In this document: positions 16,964 through 25,418 of the stretch, piece by piece
How positions within the stretch are numbered: the stretch's first letter is position 1
Layout: every line of letters starts with the position of its first letter
IMG/VR virus record: IMGVR_UViG_3300044825_001809
Coordinates: 1-28,218 of that record
Length of the DNA: 28,218 bases
DNA from: a virus
Direction: 5' to 3' (one strand)
The notes under the pieces: generated by a model
Databases searched by the model: none
Seen by the model: the letters and a program-made list of their open reading frames with translations, nothing else
What the model was told of the DNA's origin: nothing
Position numbers and translations under genes: made by a program

Positions 16964-16991
16964 GCCTTGTGTAATATATTAGTCAAGACTT
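16946..16991. repeat. Two 23-bp tandem repeats, probable operator
   Basis: Units at 16946-16968 and 16969-16991 differ at 2 of 23 positions and share the core TAATATATTAGTCAAG. One unit covers the leftward -35 box, so a protein bound here would block or steer the promoter. The AbrB-like product is the natural candidate. Confidence 0.75.
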
Positions 16992-17027
16992 AAAGATTCT
17001 TAGATGATACGCTAACCCCCTAAAACA

Positions 17028-17040
17028 GCACTAATAGTGC
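17028..17040. promoter_or_regulatory. Perfect 13-base dyad before the lone nuclease gene
   Basis: GCACTA-A-TAGTGC is a perfect palindrome directly upstream of the AGGAG ribosome-binding site of the 17053 gene. With a one-base centre it cannot fold as an RNA hairpin without opening pairs, so a protein-binding site is more likely. Chance cannot be excluded. Confidence 0.35.
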
Positions 17041-17052
17041 ATAGGAGCTACT

Positions 17053-17439
17053 TTGTCAGCAGATATTGGAGTTCGGTGCGAATTATTAGCAATGAGGTAC
17101 CTATTAAATAACGGGTACAGTGTCGCCACACCTTTTGGGAATCATTTACCGTACGATTTAATTGCTGAGAAAGATGGGGTGTGCTGGAAAGTACAAGTTA
17201 AAGGAAGTGCATCGTTGGATGAACGGGGAAGAACATTCCGATTTTACACAAGGCACAAAAAGTATACGCGTAAAGAGGTGGATTGTTTCGTAGTGGTGCA
17301 TACAGAATTGATTGGTGTGTGGTACTGCTTCCCCAACCCGTATATGTTGTCCTTCCGGTTGCCATTTAAACCAGAAGGACCACATATACGGTACTTACAC
17401 GGGTTGCCGCATACTTGTGGGCAGGATGAGTTTTTGTAG
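17053..17439 (+). CDS. PD-(D/E)XK endonuclease, I-Ssp6803I/resolvase-like
   Basis: 128 residues with a TTG start five bases after AGGAG (17043-17047). Residues 5-20 form the first helix with a conserved Glu (GVRCELLAMRYLLNNGY), then TPFGNHLPYDLIAEKDG with Asp (PYD), then KVQVKGS, giving P-Y-D…Q-x-K. This matches small PD-(D/E)XK enzymes such as the homing endonuclease I-Ssp6803I family and some archaeal-type resolvases. It is the only rightward gene within the leftward block and its 3' end overlaps the polymerase gene by 45 bases, suggesting later insertion. No intron was recognised beside it. Confidence 0.65.
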   Translation: MSADIGVRCELLAMRYLLNNGYSVATPFGNHLPYDLIAEKDGVCWKVQVKGSASLDERGRTFRFYTRHKKYTRKEVDCFVVVHTELIGVWYCFPNPYMLSFRLPFKPEGPHIRYLHGLPHTCGQDEFL

Positions 17440-19503
17440 ATCGTCCTCCTGCCAGAGCCCGTAATTATCTGTCTTTATATCAACAGGCGGGGATGCCCAA
17501 CAGCGCCCAACGGTGTGCTCCACTTCAATCGGAACTTCTGGTACAAACATGGTCATGCCGTCCACCATACATTGGTGCTGCACATCTAAAGCATAATCAA
17601 CACTATCTAAGCGGACTAAGGTGTCAATACTATCGTGCACCGTTCCAAATACCTTGGCTCGTGAAGGGTCTAACTCACGTACTAGCATACCGAGCGCCTG
17701 TTTTAGACCGTCGGCCCCTGTTCCTTGTACAGGGGTGTTGTACGCAATGTTACGCCACCGCCAGTCCGCCGCGCGGTAACTGGCCATGGGGTTAAAATTC
17801 TCATCAACAAAGCCGCCTTGAGGGTCAGATAGGCGCCCGTACATCTTATTCATTACGGGGCGGTCGGCTTCGTTATAGTACCTGCGCCTGCCCGCCCGTG
17901 TCTCCGTATACCCTTTGGTGCACGCGTCCCAGAACATCCGTGTCTGCCACGGCCCAATGCTGGGGTGGTTGACGTAGTACAGTTCGTGATACGCCTTGGC
18001 CTCATCCTCAGTAATGTGCACATCCCCATTCGTCCCTTTGAGGATCTGAAACCTTAGCTTGTTTGGTTTCATCCCATACGGTAAACCAAAGTTGATGTTT
18101 TTAGACACCGTATAGTACGGCGCCTTCTTATTCACCTCAGCGTAGGGGACATTTAACGCCCATTCACACGTCATCTTGTGAAGCGAGATATCTTCACGGA
18201 ACGCCTTAAGCATCCGCTCGTCACCAGACAGAGCTGCGATAATACGCAATTCAATCCCAGCGTAGTCAGAAGATAGGATGCACCACCCGTCGGGGGCTAC
18301 TACAAACTGCTTCATAAAGTTGGGGACGTTCTGTAGTCGAGGAGAGGCGGACATTCGCCCGGACCTAGCCCCTCCAGCGTCACCCGCATCGTCGCGCATA
18401 GGCACTTGGAAAAAACTAATGTGTAATGGGTTGGCAGCAAGCCACGTCTCCGCCAACTTAAACTGCCCCATCAGCTCTTTATAATGAAGTAAAGCGGCTA
18501 TAGCGGGTTCTCGATGGATTCCAGCCGCTAACAAAGCCCACTTATCGGACGAAGGCTCATCCACAAAGGTGCCGGTCTTAGCATCAAACTTACGAGTTAC
18601 GGGTGTAACTCCGTAGTGGGATTGAATCTTAGCCAGTACCTGCTGAGAAGAGAGCAGGTTACAACCGTCAAAGACCTCAAAAGCCTGTTCCTTGAACTTA
18701 GCCGCTACCATCTTACCTTCGCACAGAAAGCGCTTGAGCTTCGCTTCGTCAAAGTGAAGGCCGACTTGCTCGATGTGGGTTAATGGCGCTACTAAACGGC
18801 ACTCTAATTGGCGTAGCCGTAGCTGCTGGTTGTTCGCCATAATCTCTTTTTGCTGCTTGGCCAAGTCGCACAGCGCCATTACATCTTTAGAGGCGTAGGC
18901 AATCTGCTCTTTAGTCAGCCCATCCCACCAGTTAGACACCGCTGCCCCAATGTCGTTCTTTACAAACTCCTCGTCGATACGGTAACGCGGCATTGTATCT
19001 TTTAACGAAACGCTCATTGCGGCGCGGTTGCCAATAATAAGGGATTCACACACCATTGTGTCGTGGACGTGTTCGTCTAGGAATGAAAGTTCCCAGTGGT
19101 GTAAGAACTGGGTAAGGTCGAACTTGGCGTTATGGAGTACCCATGTAAGCCCGTTACCCATCAACTTGCGCATTACAGTCTTTGCTAACGCCTCACCGTC
19201 CCCCTTAGTCACAATAACCAAGGCGTCGTAATTAGACGCCCCTATCTGCAAACAGGCGAGGTAATTGGTTCTGGGTGACAACGCTTCTTTACTGCACGCC
19301 GCCTGTTCCTTCTTTAACTTTTTAATCTCCTGCGCATCTGTCGAAGCGCGGATCTTCTGGTCAATCTGGTACCACTGCTTCCCCATTGTCTCGGTGTCGC
19401 ACGCCACCATCCGACTAGAATTGGCAAGCACCATATCACAGAACGCAAACGCCTTAGCTTGCGCATCCTCGGACATATCTTCTAAAATTGTTACCTTAGG
19501 CAT
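17395..19503 (-). CDS. polA: Family A DNA polymerase with 3'-5' exonuclease
   Basis: 702 residues from the ATG at 19503; GGAAGG and GAGGGCG lie just upstream, and a GTG nine bases earlier is less likely. Exonuclease motifs: CDTET (D36, E38), HNAKFDLTQF (D129), YASKDVMALCD (Y203, D207). Polymerase motifs: A, DYAGIELR (D413); B, SKNINFGLPYG (K468, F472, Y476); C, VHDSID (H623, D624). Two deviations are visible: Ser instead of Glu after the motif C Asp, and Tyr instead of Arg four residues before the motif B Lys. The position equivalent to E. coli Phe762 is Phe. It is the replicative polymerase and overlaps the primase-helicase gene by 8 bases. Confidence 0.9.
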   Translation of the reverse strand: MPKVTILEDMSEDAQAKAFAFCDMVLANSSRMVACDTETMGKQWYQIDQKIRASTDAQEIKKLKKEQAACSKEALSPRTNYLACLQIGASNYDALVIVTKGDGEALAKTVMRKLMGNGLTWVLHNAKFDLTQFLHHWELSFLDEHVHDTMVCESLIIGNRAAMSVSLKDTMPRYRIDEEFVKNDIGAAVSNWWDGLTKEQIAYASKDVMALCDLAKQQKEIMANNQQLRLRQLECRLVAPLTHIEQVGLHFDEAKLKRFLCEGKMVAAKFKEQAFEVFDGCNLLSSQQVLAKIQSHYGVTPVTRKFDAKTGTFVDEPSSDKWALLAAGIHREPAIAALLHYKELMGQFKLAETWLAANPLHISFFQVPMRDDAGDAGGARSGRMSASPRLQNVPNFMKQFVVAPDGWCILSSDYAGIELRIIAALSGDERMLKAFREDISLHKMTCEWALNVPYAEVNKKAPYYTVSKNINFGLPYGMKPNKLRFQILKGTNGDVHITEDEAKAYHELYYVNHPSIGPWQTRMFWDACTKGYTETRAGRRRYYNEADRPVMNKMYGRLSDPQGGFVDENFNPMASYRAADWRWRNIAYNTPVQGTGADGLKQALGMLVRELDPSRAKVFGTVHDSIDTLVRLDSVDYALDVQHQCMVDGMTMFVPEVPIEVEHTVGRCWASPPVDIKTDNYGLWQEDDLQKLILPTSMRQPV

Positions 19504-22414
19504 CGCCCTCACCTTCCTCTAAACCCGCATTGATAGTCGTTATATACGTTCCAAGAGCTTCTCCATCGAACCGATAGACACGAACTCGCTCACCTCCAAT
19601 CATTCGGCGCTCTGGCTTCGCCATCTTGTCTATAGCCCCTGCTTTACGCAGTCCTTCTACGATGAACGTAGCCTGTAGTCTGTTGAACCCTTCCTTCCAT
19701 TCCTGTTCTTTGTTCAAGTACAGTTGGATTTGGGTAGAAGCCTTAGACCCGTTCAGGTACTCTACGTCGTCGACAGTGTGCACCCCAGCCGTCTCAGGGT
19801 TGTCTTTGTACAATTCGTACAAAGCCGTAAGTACAGTCACAGCAAAGTCGGACTGGTTAGCGACAATCTGCGCGCGTTTCATTTTCTTCATAGAAAGGTC
19901 AATGAGCGGCGTCAGTAGGTCGGTGCCCTTAGCCTCACCAACGTAGCGAGCTAGAGCAAATAAAGGCATCCAGATTTGCTTTGTCCGTGGTGTCATGCCT
20001 TCACAAAAGAAGGAATCGCGAAGCTCGTCAAACACTTCTCGGACGGCGCGGAACCGTGTCAGGGACCACACATGCAGCCTGTCCCGAATCTCTTGCAGCT
20101 CGCCTTGCCGTGTGTCTAGGTCATCCAAGAAATCACGGTAATTGAGGTTAATATTCTTCTCGTTACCTTTACTAAACTCAAAGACGATAGAGCGTTCCGA
20201 TAAGGTATTCTTCAAACCTTTAGTGGAAACAAATACCTTTGGCCCGTACACGAAGAAGTAGTCTTGTTCGCCGTAGTCGTTCGTGTTGCAACGGATAGCG
20301 TACGCGCTGTCATCGTTGGTGTATCCGACATTGCAGAGTGCAACGATGGCTGCCGCAGTTGTCCCATCTTGTGGATTATTAAGCTTCTCTGCTTCTTCGA
20401 AAACGAACAATCCACGTCCAGCATGAGCCGAGCGGAAAAGGGCAGCCTCTGTTGTACTTCCCGATGGTATCGAATAGAAGCCCAAGTAATCAATGATCCT
20501 TCCTGTTGTGGACTTACCTGTGCCGGGCTGCCCACGTAGATGGATATACGGACAGGACGAAAAGCCCATATAAATGTAGGTGTACATGATATATAGTGCC
20601 AGCGGTACGAACTCTTGTTCGTCCGGCATCCACACATAGCGCTTAAGCTCCGCCAATATATCGTCATAAAGCCTCCCCGGATCTATCTCAATCCGCCCAC
20701 CTTTTTCCTGAAACTGTTGGTACGAGTACACATGCTGCCGCTTCATTGACCAGCGATTTGATTCTTTGGTCGTGATCCGTTCGTGAGGGATCCTCGTTTT
20801 CTGGTCATCGGTCATAGTGTCTAGGTTCATAACTTCGGTCTTTTCAATAGCAAAGTTACCGTCCTTGTACATTGCCATGGTGATAAGCACCGGCTTACGC
20901 ACTGTATAGGTCGTCTCCTCAACACCTTGAGTAATAGTCTCCTCAAACGGGACGTGAAGGCAACGGTACGCCCGCCAGACCTTAGTCACTTCGTCATAAC
21001 TAAAGTCTTGGGCGTAGAACGGGTTACGCTCGTAGTCCTCAATAATACGCAGCTTGGTGGTCTTCGCCTTTTTCTGGACCTCCACCATCTCCTTTTTAAG
21101 CGCCGACTTATTCGACTTCGTTTTATCAGCCAGCAGACTGAGGTAACGTTCTTGCTTGGAGTGAGGTAGAAACGTCAATACCTCCATCACTTCTTTAAAC
21201 TGGCGAGTTTCAGATGTCGCAGACATCTCCCGAATTAAAGAAGCGGCTAAGGTGTTTTGCTCCCCTGTTGTGGGGTTACTAAATTGCAAAAAGTAATTGA
21301 ACAGCTCTTCGGGGGTGGTGGTGCGTAAGTAGTCGGCAAGGTCTAGCTTCTCACCTTCCTTAGAAGGCAAATCGGCAATAATGGCGTCGGTACCTAACAC
21401 GGCCAAGTTCTGCGCAAGTGCCCGCGAACCACGCTGCCCAGCTTTGTCGCTATCAAACACAATGTACTTGAAGCAATCGTCACACCGATCCAATAGTACT
21501 TTTGTATCAGCTTGCATGGCCGCAGAAAAGGAGGAAGCCCCTCCGGGGGCTACGGCCCGTAAGCCAAATTGATGTGCTGCTGCGGCATCGGGCAACCCTT
21601 CGGTAAAGATAAGGGGCCACTTGGTCTTAGCTACCCCGGCAAGTGTCTCGTCCCGATGCTTGCGATCATATCCGTAGGCGTTATCAAAGTTGTAAAGGGT
21701 GGGGCGGACGTAATCCGTCTTATATAGGTTGGTGTACTTAGGGGTCGTCTTGTCGGCCGTATCGTACGGAAGTCGGCCGGACATATAGACCACCTGCCCG
21801 TACTGAAAATACGGCCAGATAATCCGATTGGCTAAGGGTTGGTTGTAGTGAAAATCGACCACACCGGCATTGATCAACGTTCCTTGTTCCATGCCCTTTG
21901 GTATCTCATCACAGAACCCCAGCTTTAGTTCGCTAACCGTCTGTTTGGTTAAGCCCCACTTTTCCTCAATCCAATCGAGGCGCTCAGGCAACGCAATTAA
22001 ACGCTCGTGCCAGAACTCGGTAAGCTCTGATAACGATTCAAAGACATCGTACTCTGCCTTATCGGCAGGGTTCATCGTCTTTTCGATGTGGTAGTAATCG
22101 CACAGCCAGTCAATGGCGTCGCGGTAGCGGGTACGGTCTCCGTCAAACTGAGTGGATTGGACCCACGCAATGACATCACCCTGCCAGATCTCGTTACCTT
22201 CTTGACGGCACTTGTGGCATACCCAGCGCTGCGTGTTTAAATCTAGGACACAAGCGCCATCTCCACCCGTATGAGTGCCGTGGTTGCCTACAAACTTACC
22301 TGCGGCGCTATCGGCAGTGAGGCCGGGGAACTTTCCTGAGGCGCACTCTAAGACCACATCCGCAAGCGACGCTTCTTGGCGCACCAACGCGCTTAACTTA
22401 CGAATCTCAGCCAT
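19496..22414 (-). CDS. Primase-helicase: zinc ribbon, TOPRIM primase and AAA+ ATPase
   Basis: 972 residues. The N-terminal zinc ribbon includes H45/H48, C55 and C66-x2-C69 (WVCHKC). A TOPRIM core follows: TEGLPDAAAA (E272) and VFDSDKAGQRG (D321, D323). The C-terminal half has an NTPase domain with Walker A GQPGTGKST (628-636), a Walker B-like LFVFEEAE with Glu-Glu (673-674), and a sensor-like segment KVFVSTKGLKN with ERSIVFEF. The ATPase looks like an AAA+/SF3-type motor rather than the RecA-like helicase of T7 gp4. The protein should prime and unwind at the fork. The start overlaps the upstream stop (TAATG). Confidence 0.8.
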   Translation of the reverse strand: MAEIRKLSALVRQEASLADVVLECASGKFPGLTADSAAGKFVGNHGTHTGGDGACVLDLNTQRWVCHKCRQEGNEIWQGDVIAWVQSTQFDGDRTRYRDAIDWLCDYYHIEKTMNPADKAEYDVFESLSELTEFWHERLIALPERLDWIEEKWGLTKQTVSELKLGFCDEIPKGMEQGTLINAGVVDFHYNQPLANRIIWPYFQYGQVVYMSGRLPYDTADKTTPKYTNLYKTDYVRPTLYNFDNAYGYDRKHRDETLAGVAKTKWPLIFTEGLPDAAAAHQFGLRAVAPGGASSFSAAMQADTKVLLDRCDDCFKYIVFDSDKAGQRGSRALAQNLAVLGTDAIIADLPSKEGEKLDLADYLRTTTPEELFNYFLQFSNPTTGEQNTLAASLIREMSATSETRQFKEVMEVLTFLPHSKQERYLSLLADKTKSNKSALKKEMVEVQKKAKTTKLRIIEDYERNPFYAQDFSYDEVTKVWRAYRCLHVPFEETITQGVEETTYTVRKPVLITMAMYKDGNFAIEKTEVMNLDTMTDDQKTRIPHERITTKESNRWSMKRQHVYSYQQFQEKGGRIEIDPGRLYDDILAELKRYVWMPDEQEFVPLALYIMYTYIYMGFSSCPYIHLRGQPGTGKSTTGRIIDYLGFYSIPSGSTTEAALFRSAHAGRGLFVFEEAEKLNNPQDGTTAAAIVALCNVGYTNDDSAYAIRCNTNDYGEQDYFFVYGPKVFVSTKGLKNTLSERSIVFEFSKGNEKNINLNYRDFLDDLDTRQGELQEIRDRLHVWSLTRFRAVREVFDELRDSFFCEGMTPRTKQIWMPLFALARYVGEAKGTDLLTPLIDLSMKKMKRAQIVANQSDFAVTVLTALYELYKDNPETAGVHTVDDVEYLNGSKASTQIQLYLNKEQEWKEGFNRLQATFIVEGLRKAGAIDKMAKPERRMIGGERVRVYRFDGEALGTYITTINAGLEEGEGDA

Positions 22415-23694
22415 TATTTTGTGCCCTCCGCAACACGCCGCTTAAACGCCGGTTCTTTATTGTACGCTTCCAATCTATCAAAGTACTTCGAATCAAATAA
22501 GTCAATGACTTTGCAATGCGTCTTCCCCGGAGCGATACGCATCGCTCGCCCAATACGTTGTATAGCGCGCGTCCGGCTAGCGCCCGTGGCAAAAAAGACA
22601 ACGGCGTCAATGTCTGGGATGTCTAATCCCTCGTCAAACATAGGCGTAGCGGCAATGTGCGTTATCTCACCACGACGGAACTTGTCTAAAATACCTTCAA
22701 TGTCTTTGGTCTTACTTGTTACAATCGTTACATTAAACTCATCAAACACCGCAGCGGCTAGCTCAAGGTCTTTAATCTTCTCGGAAAAGATCATGGTTTT
22801 AAGCCCACGCGTATCTAGTAAGGCTTGCCGTAGTGTCCGTACACGGCTAAAAACTGGGGGGACGAGCCAGCCATTAGAAATAAGGTGCTCGTAATCGACC
22901 TTATAGATAATAGGCCCAGTCCACCCTTCAAGCTCTAAGTCAGCGTTGTCGTTGCGAAAAGGGGTGGCGGATAGGCCAATCAGCGATTCGGCATTCGAGC
23001 AGTACTCAATCGTCCGTTTAAAGGTGTTGGACGGGGCGTAGTGACATTCATCTATAAACACCATCTGCGTGTTGGACACCCATTCATTAGGCGTCTTAAA
23101 CGCTGTCTGGGCCATCGCTATGAGGATGTATTCTTCCGGCATCTTTTTGGGCAGCTTCTTACCATCGCCCCACATAATGACATTGGAATCTGGGAACGCT
23201 TTTTTAAATCGCTTAGTAGTCTGATGCAAAAGAGAGCACCTATTAACCAAGAACAGATTTCTCTGAGCGTTGTACTCGGCCAAAACCGCCTGCGCTACCT
23301 CCGTCTTCCCACCACCTGTAGGGATACTCAGCACACCGCGCTTCCATTTAATCGCCGCTTCTACCGCTTCTTGCTGGTAAGGGCGTAAAGGAAACGGTGG
23401 CTTGTAGGTACGCTTAGCTTTCTCACCAGCCGCGTTGGTCCGCTTGGTAATTGTTGTCTCTAAGCCTGCGTTGTTAAGCAGCTTAATCACACGAGGGGCT
23501 AGCCCTGTAGGGAAGCGCATGGTGTGACGGTCAAACAACCGGATGTACCCATCCCACCGCCCCTTTGCAAACGCGGGGTTAAACGCGTTGGCGCTAATGG
23601 AGAGGTAGCGAAGGGAGTCATCCAGTAACTGAACCATGTTAAGAGGGAGCCCGCGAAGCGTTGTGTACGCGGGCTGGACAATGAGTTCTACCAT
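22414..23694 (-). CDS. SF2 DNA helicase, UvsW-like
   Basis: 426 residues with the complete SF2 set: Q-like PLRPYQQEAV (102-111), motif I IPTGGGKT (124-131), motif II DECH (215-218), motif III SATP (242-245), motif V ATPMFDEGLDIPD (349-361), motif VI QRIGRAMR (379-386). The N-terminal ~80 residues resemble the T4 UvsW substrate-binding domain (AKGRWDGYIRLFDRHT). UvsW unwinds branched DNA and R-loops, helping move phages from origin- to recombination-dependent replication. It directly precedes the primase-helicase gene with a one-base overlap. Confidence 0.85.
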   Translation of the reverse strand: MVELIVQPAYTTLRGLPLNMVQLLDDSLRYLSISANAFNPAFAKGRWDGYIRLFDRHTMRFPTGLAPRVIKLLNNAGLETTITKRTNAAGEKAKRTYKPPFPLRPYQQEAVEAAIKWKRGVLSIPTGGGKTEVAQAVLAEYNAQRNLFLVNRCSLLHQTTKRFKKAFPDSNVIMWGDGKKLPKKMPEEYILIAMAQTAFKTPNEWVSNTQMVFIDECHYAPSNTFKRTIEYCSNAESLIGLSATPFRNDNADLELEGWTGPIIYKVDYEHLISNGWLVPPVFSRVRTLRQALLDTRGLKTMIFSEKIKDLELAAAVFDEFNVTIVTSKTKDIEGILDKFRRGEITHIAATPMFDEGLDIPDIDAVVFFATGASRTRAIQRIGRAMRIAPGKTHCKVIDLFDSKYFDRLEAYNKEPAFKRRVAEGTK

Positions 23695-23699
23695 GTGGA

Positions 23700-24179
23700 T
23701 TACCTATCTATGCACTGAGCAACACAATCAACGTAGCCAATACAATCCACATAGTCATCTTCGTTAAACTCTCCATACTTTGCGCGGGAACGTTTTAAAT
23801 CAGCCATCATCCAACCCACGTCTGTGTGCACTAGCGGTACATCGATGCCATGCGTTAAAAGGATATGATTTTGCCAGCGTTTTGCAACGTCTGTAAACTG
23901 CTCTGGCGCTGACCCGTGCGTCTTTTGCCTTGAGCCTGAGACAATGTCCGCTGCTTTACGAGCGGTGCTCCCGGGGGTTACTTCGTTACTAGGCGCCATG
24001 TTATTACGCATTGCAGCGTAGTACGCGTAGCGCTCACTATGTTTAAGAGCATGGGCGCCCTCCTTGTCTTCTGAACTTTCTAACTTAGACAAATTAGGGA
24101 TTGGTGATGCAGGAATTTTTTTTACATAATTATGCATGGCTTTTTTATACTTACGTGTCCCCGCTTTACCTAAAGACAT
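23700..24179 (-). CDS. DUF6378-like protein
   Basis: 159 residues. The C-terminal half carries a helical pattern seen in many phage proteins of unknown function: HGSAPEQFTDVAKRW (88-102), DVGWMMADLKRSRAK (119-133), then EDDYVDCIGYVDCVAQ (140-155). The DUF6378 name is from memory of that pattern. The N-terminal ~60 residues are basic and Ser-rich. The acidic helix pair resembles MazG-like nucleotide-binding bundles, but no catalytic claim is made. The leader carries AGAAAGGAATTGCT before the ATG, as in the next gene upstream. Confidence 0.6.
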   Translation of the reverse strand: MSLGKAGTRKYKKAMHNYVKKIPASPIPNLSKLESSEDKEGAHALKHSERYAYYAAMRNNMAPSNEVTPGSTARKAADIVSGSRQKTHGSAPEQFTDVAKRWQNHILLTHGIDVPLVHTDVGWMMADLKRSRAKYGEFNEDDYVDCIGYVDCVAQCIDR

Positions 24180-24193
24180 AGCAATTCCTTTCT

Positions 24194-24457
24194 CTATACT
24201 TTTAAACCGCGCCCAAGCACTTCTTCTACTTCAGCGTCCATGTCCGTCCACCCAACTGGCATCTCACCCATGTCAATGGCTTGGCGGAAACGCTCGTATA
24301 GAAGAGCTACGTTTTTCGCTTTTTGATCAGCGTACCATTCTATATCACTCGCTATTAAATGAAGCCATCCATTCTCGTGCGTAAGCTTTAACCATTTCAA
24401 CACAATCTCACGCGCATCTTTTACTTTGTCAACAGTAAACTTATGGTCTGTATACAT
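24194..24457 (-). CDS. Small hypothetical protein
   Basis: 87 residues, rich in Trp and charged residues, predicted helical (EIVLKWLKLTHENGWLHLI, about 17-35). An AGAAAGGAAATGCT leader precedes its ATG, almost identical to the leader of the following gene. It has no Cys and no recognised motif. It sits among replication genes, so a role in replication or host takeover is possible but unsupported. Confidence 0.55.
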   Translation of the reverse strand: MYTDHKFTVDKVKDAREIVLKWLKLTHENGWLHLIASDIEWYADQKAKNVALLYERFRQAIDMGEMPVGWTDMDAEVEEVLGRGLKV

Positions 24458-24566
24458 AGCATTTCCTTTCTCTACAAAATAAGGGGCGGGGCCGGGCTCT
24501 CACCGGCTGTGCTTTTACACAAGAACTGGCCTACGCGCAGAATCCAGTTTCACCCTACCCTCACGT
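24458..24566 (-). other. Non-coding spacer with GC-rich hairpin, possible leftward terminator
   Basis: This 109-base gap holds no convincing frame. On the - strand a GCCGG/CCGGC stem (24491-24495 with 24503-24507, 7-base loop) is followed by CCCGCCCCTTATTTT. It could partly terminate the message of the 24567-25394 gene, so that this gene is made in excess over the replication genes downstream. The stem is short. A second weak pairing, AACTGG/CCAGTT, lies about 24523-24550. Confidence 0.35.
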
Positions 24567-25394
24567 TTAAAAACAATTAGCAGCTTGTTCTGCCGTAACA
24601 ACGTCAATCGAAACCTCGCCAGTTAAGGCTTTAGTCTCTTGTGGTGCAGCCAATAACGCAGTGCGAGGCGCATCCGCTTTTACAAACGAACGAGCTAAGG
24701 GTTTAATCTTCTCGACCTCACCGAACAAGTCGGGTGGGACAAACTTGTCTTTAAGCACTTCAAACGCCCATGTAGGGGTGCGCCCAAAGTTACTTTCACG
24801 GATTTCAATCTTGCACTTAACAAGCCGTGTGTGGATAGGGAGGTTTTTGTACCCATTACCTAAATCAACGGGCGAAGCCAAGTCAGCAGAGAGCTGTTGA
24901 AAGGCTTTAATGGACAGCCCGCCAACGTCTTTGCGGACAGGGACTAAGGTCTTGGTGTCTTCAAAGTACGCAAGTCCGACCATTGCCCCACGTTCTTTAC
25001 ACTTAGCATCTTTACCATACCCAGCGAGAGGGCACCCGATACACGATGTAATTTGCATATTGTTGTAAAGCAGCGGCTGTGCGGGAGTAACGCCGTCAAT
25101 GGATTGGCAATCCGGTGGGGTGGCGTCTCCGCTGTAAGCCTGTAAATAGGCCATCCGGCGTTTGGGGTTGATGTATAAAGGGATAAACAAAAACTCATCC
25201 AAGTTCTGCTTGGGGAATCCTTGAGCAGAGAACTTTGTTCGTTGAGCTTCAACACCGTCTATTTCTTTTAGAGCAGTGTGCCCCATTAAAATGTTATTGA
25301 ACTGGATACTGACGCTAAGGGCGTCATCCTGTTCGTCAGGCATATCCATTAAGTAGTCGTAAGCAACCATAGGCTTTGGTTCGTTCTTTGTCAT
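24567..25394 (-). CDS. Cys-containing phage protein, candidate single-stranded DNA-binding protein
   Basis: 275 residues. Four cysteines occur in one region: C96 (PPDCQSIDG), C118-x2-C121-P, and C132 (KCKERG), suggesting a bound zinc or other metal. The flanking parts are beta-rich and could form an OB-like fold. The C-terminus ends AANCF, and a terminal Phe is common in single-stranded DNA-binding proteins, although the tail is only weakly acidic. It is the first gene behind a perfect consensus promoter at the head of the replication block, fitting a protein needed in quantity. A recombination or RNA-polymerase-modifying role is an alternative. Confidence 0.5.
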   Translation of the reverse strand: MTKNEPKPMVAYDYLMDMPDEQDDALSVSIQFNNILMGHTALKEIDGVEAQRTKFSAQGFPKQNLDEFLFIPLYINPKRRMAYLQAYSGDATPPDCQSIDGVTPAQPLLYNNMQITSCIGCPLAGYGKDAKCKERGAMVGLAYFEDTKTLVPVRKDVGGLSIKAFQQLSADLASPVDLGNGYKNLPIHTRLVKCKIEIRESNFGRTPTWAFEVLKDKFVPPDLFGEVEKIKPLARSFVKADAPRTALLAAPQETKALTGEVSIDVVTAEQAANCF

Positions 25395-25418
25395 ACAGAC
25401 GTCTCCTGTGTTTTAAAC

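Noticed and set aside
16946-16991. Tandem repeat considered as a CRISPR fragment
   Set aside because: Only two directly abutting units with no spacers; its place over a promoter points to an operator.
20212-20667. 151-codon - strand frame within the primase-helicase gene
   Set aside because: It overlaps the Walker A/B region of the real gene in another frame and has shadow-type composition.
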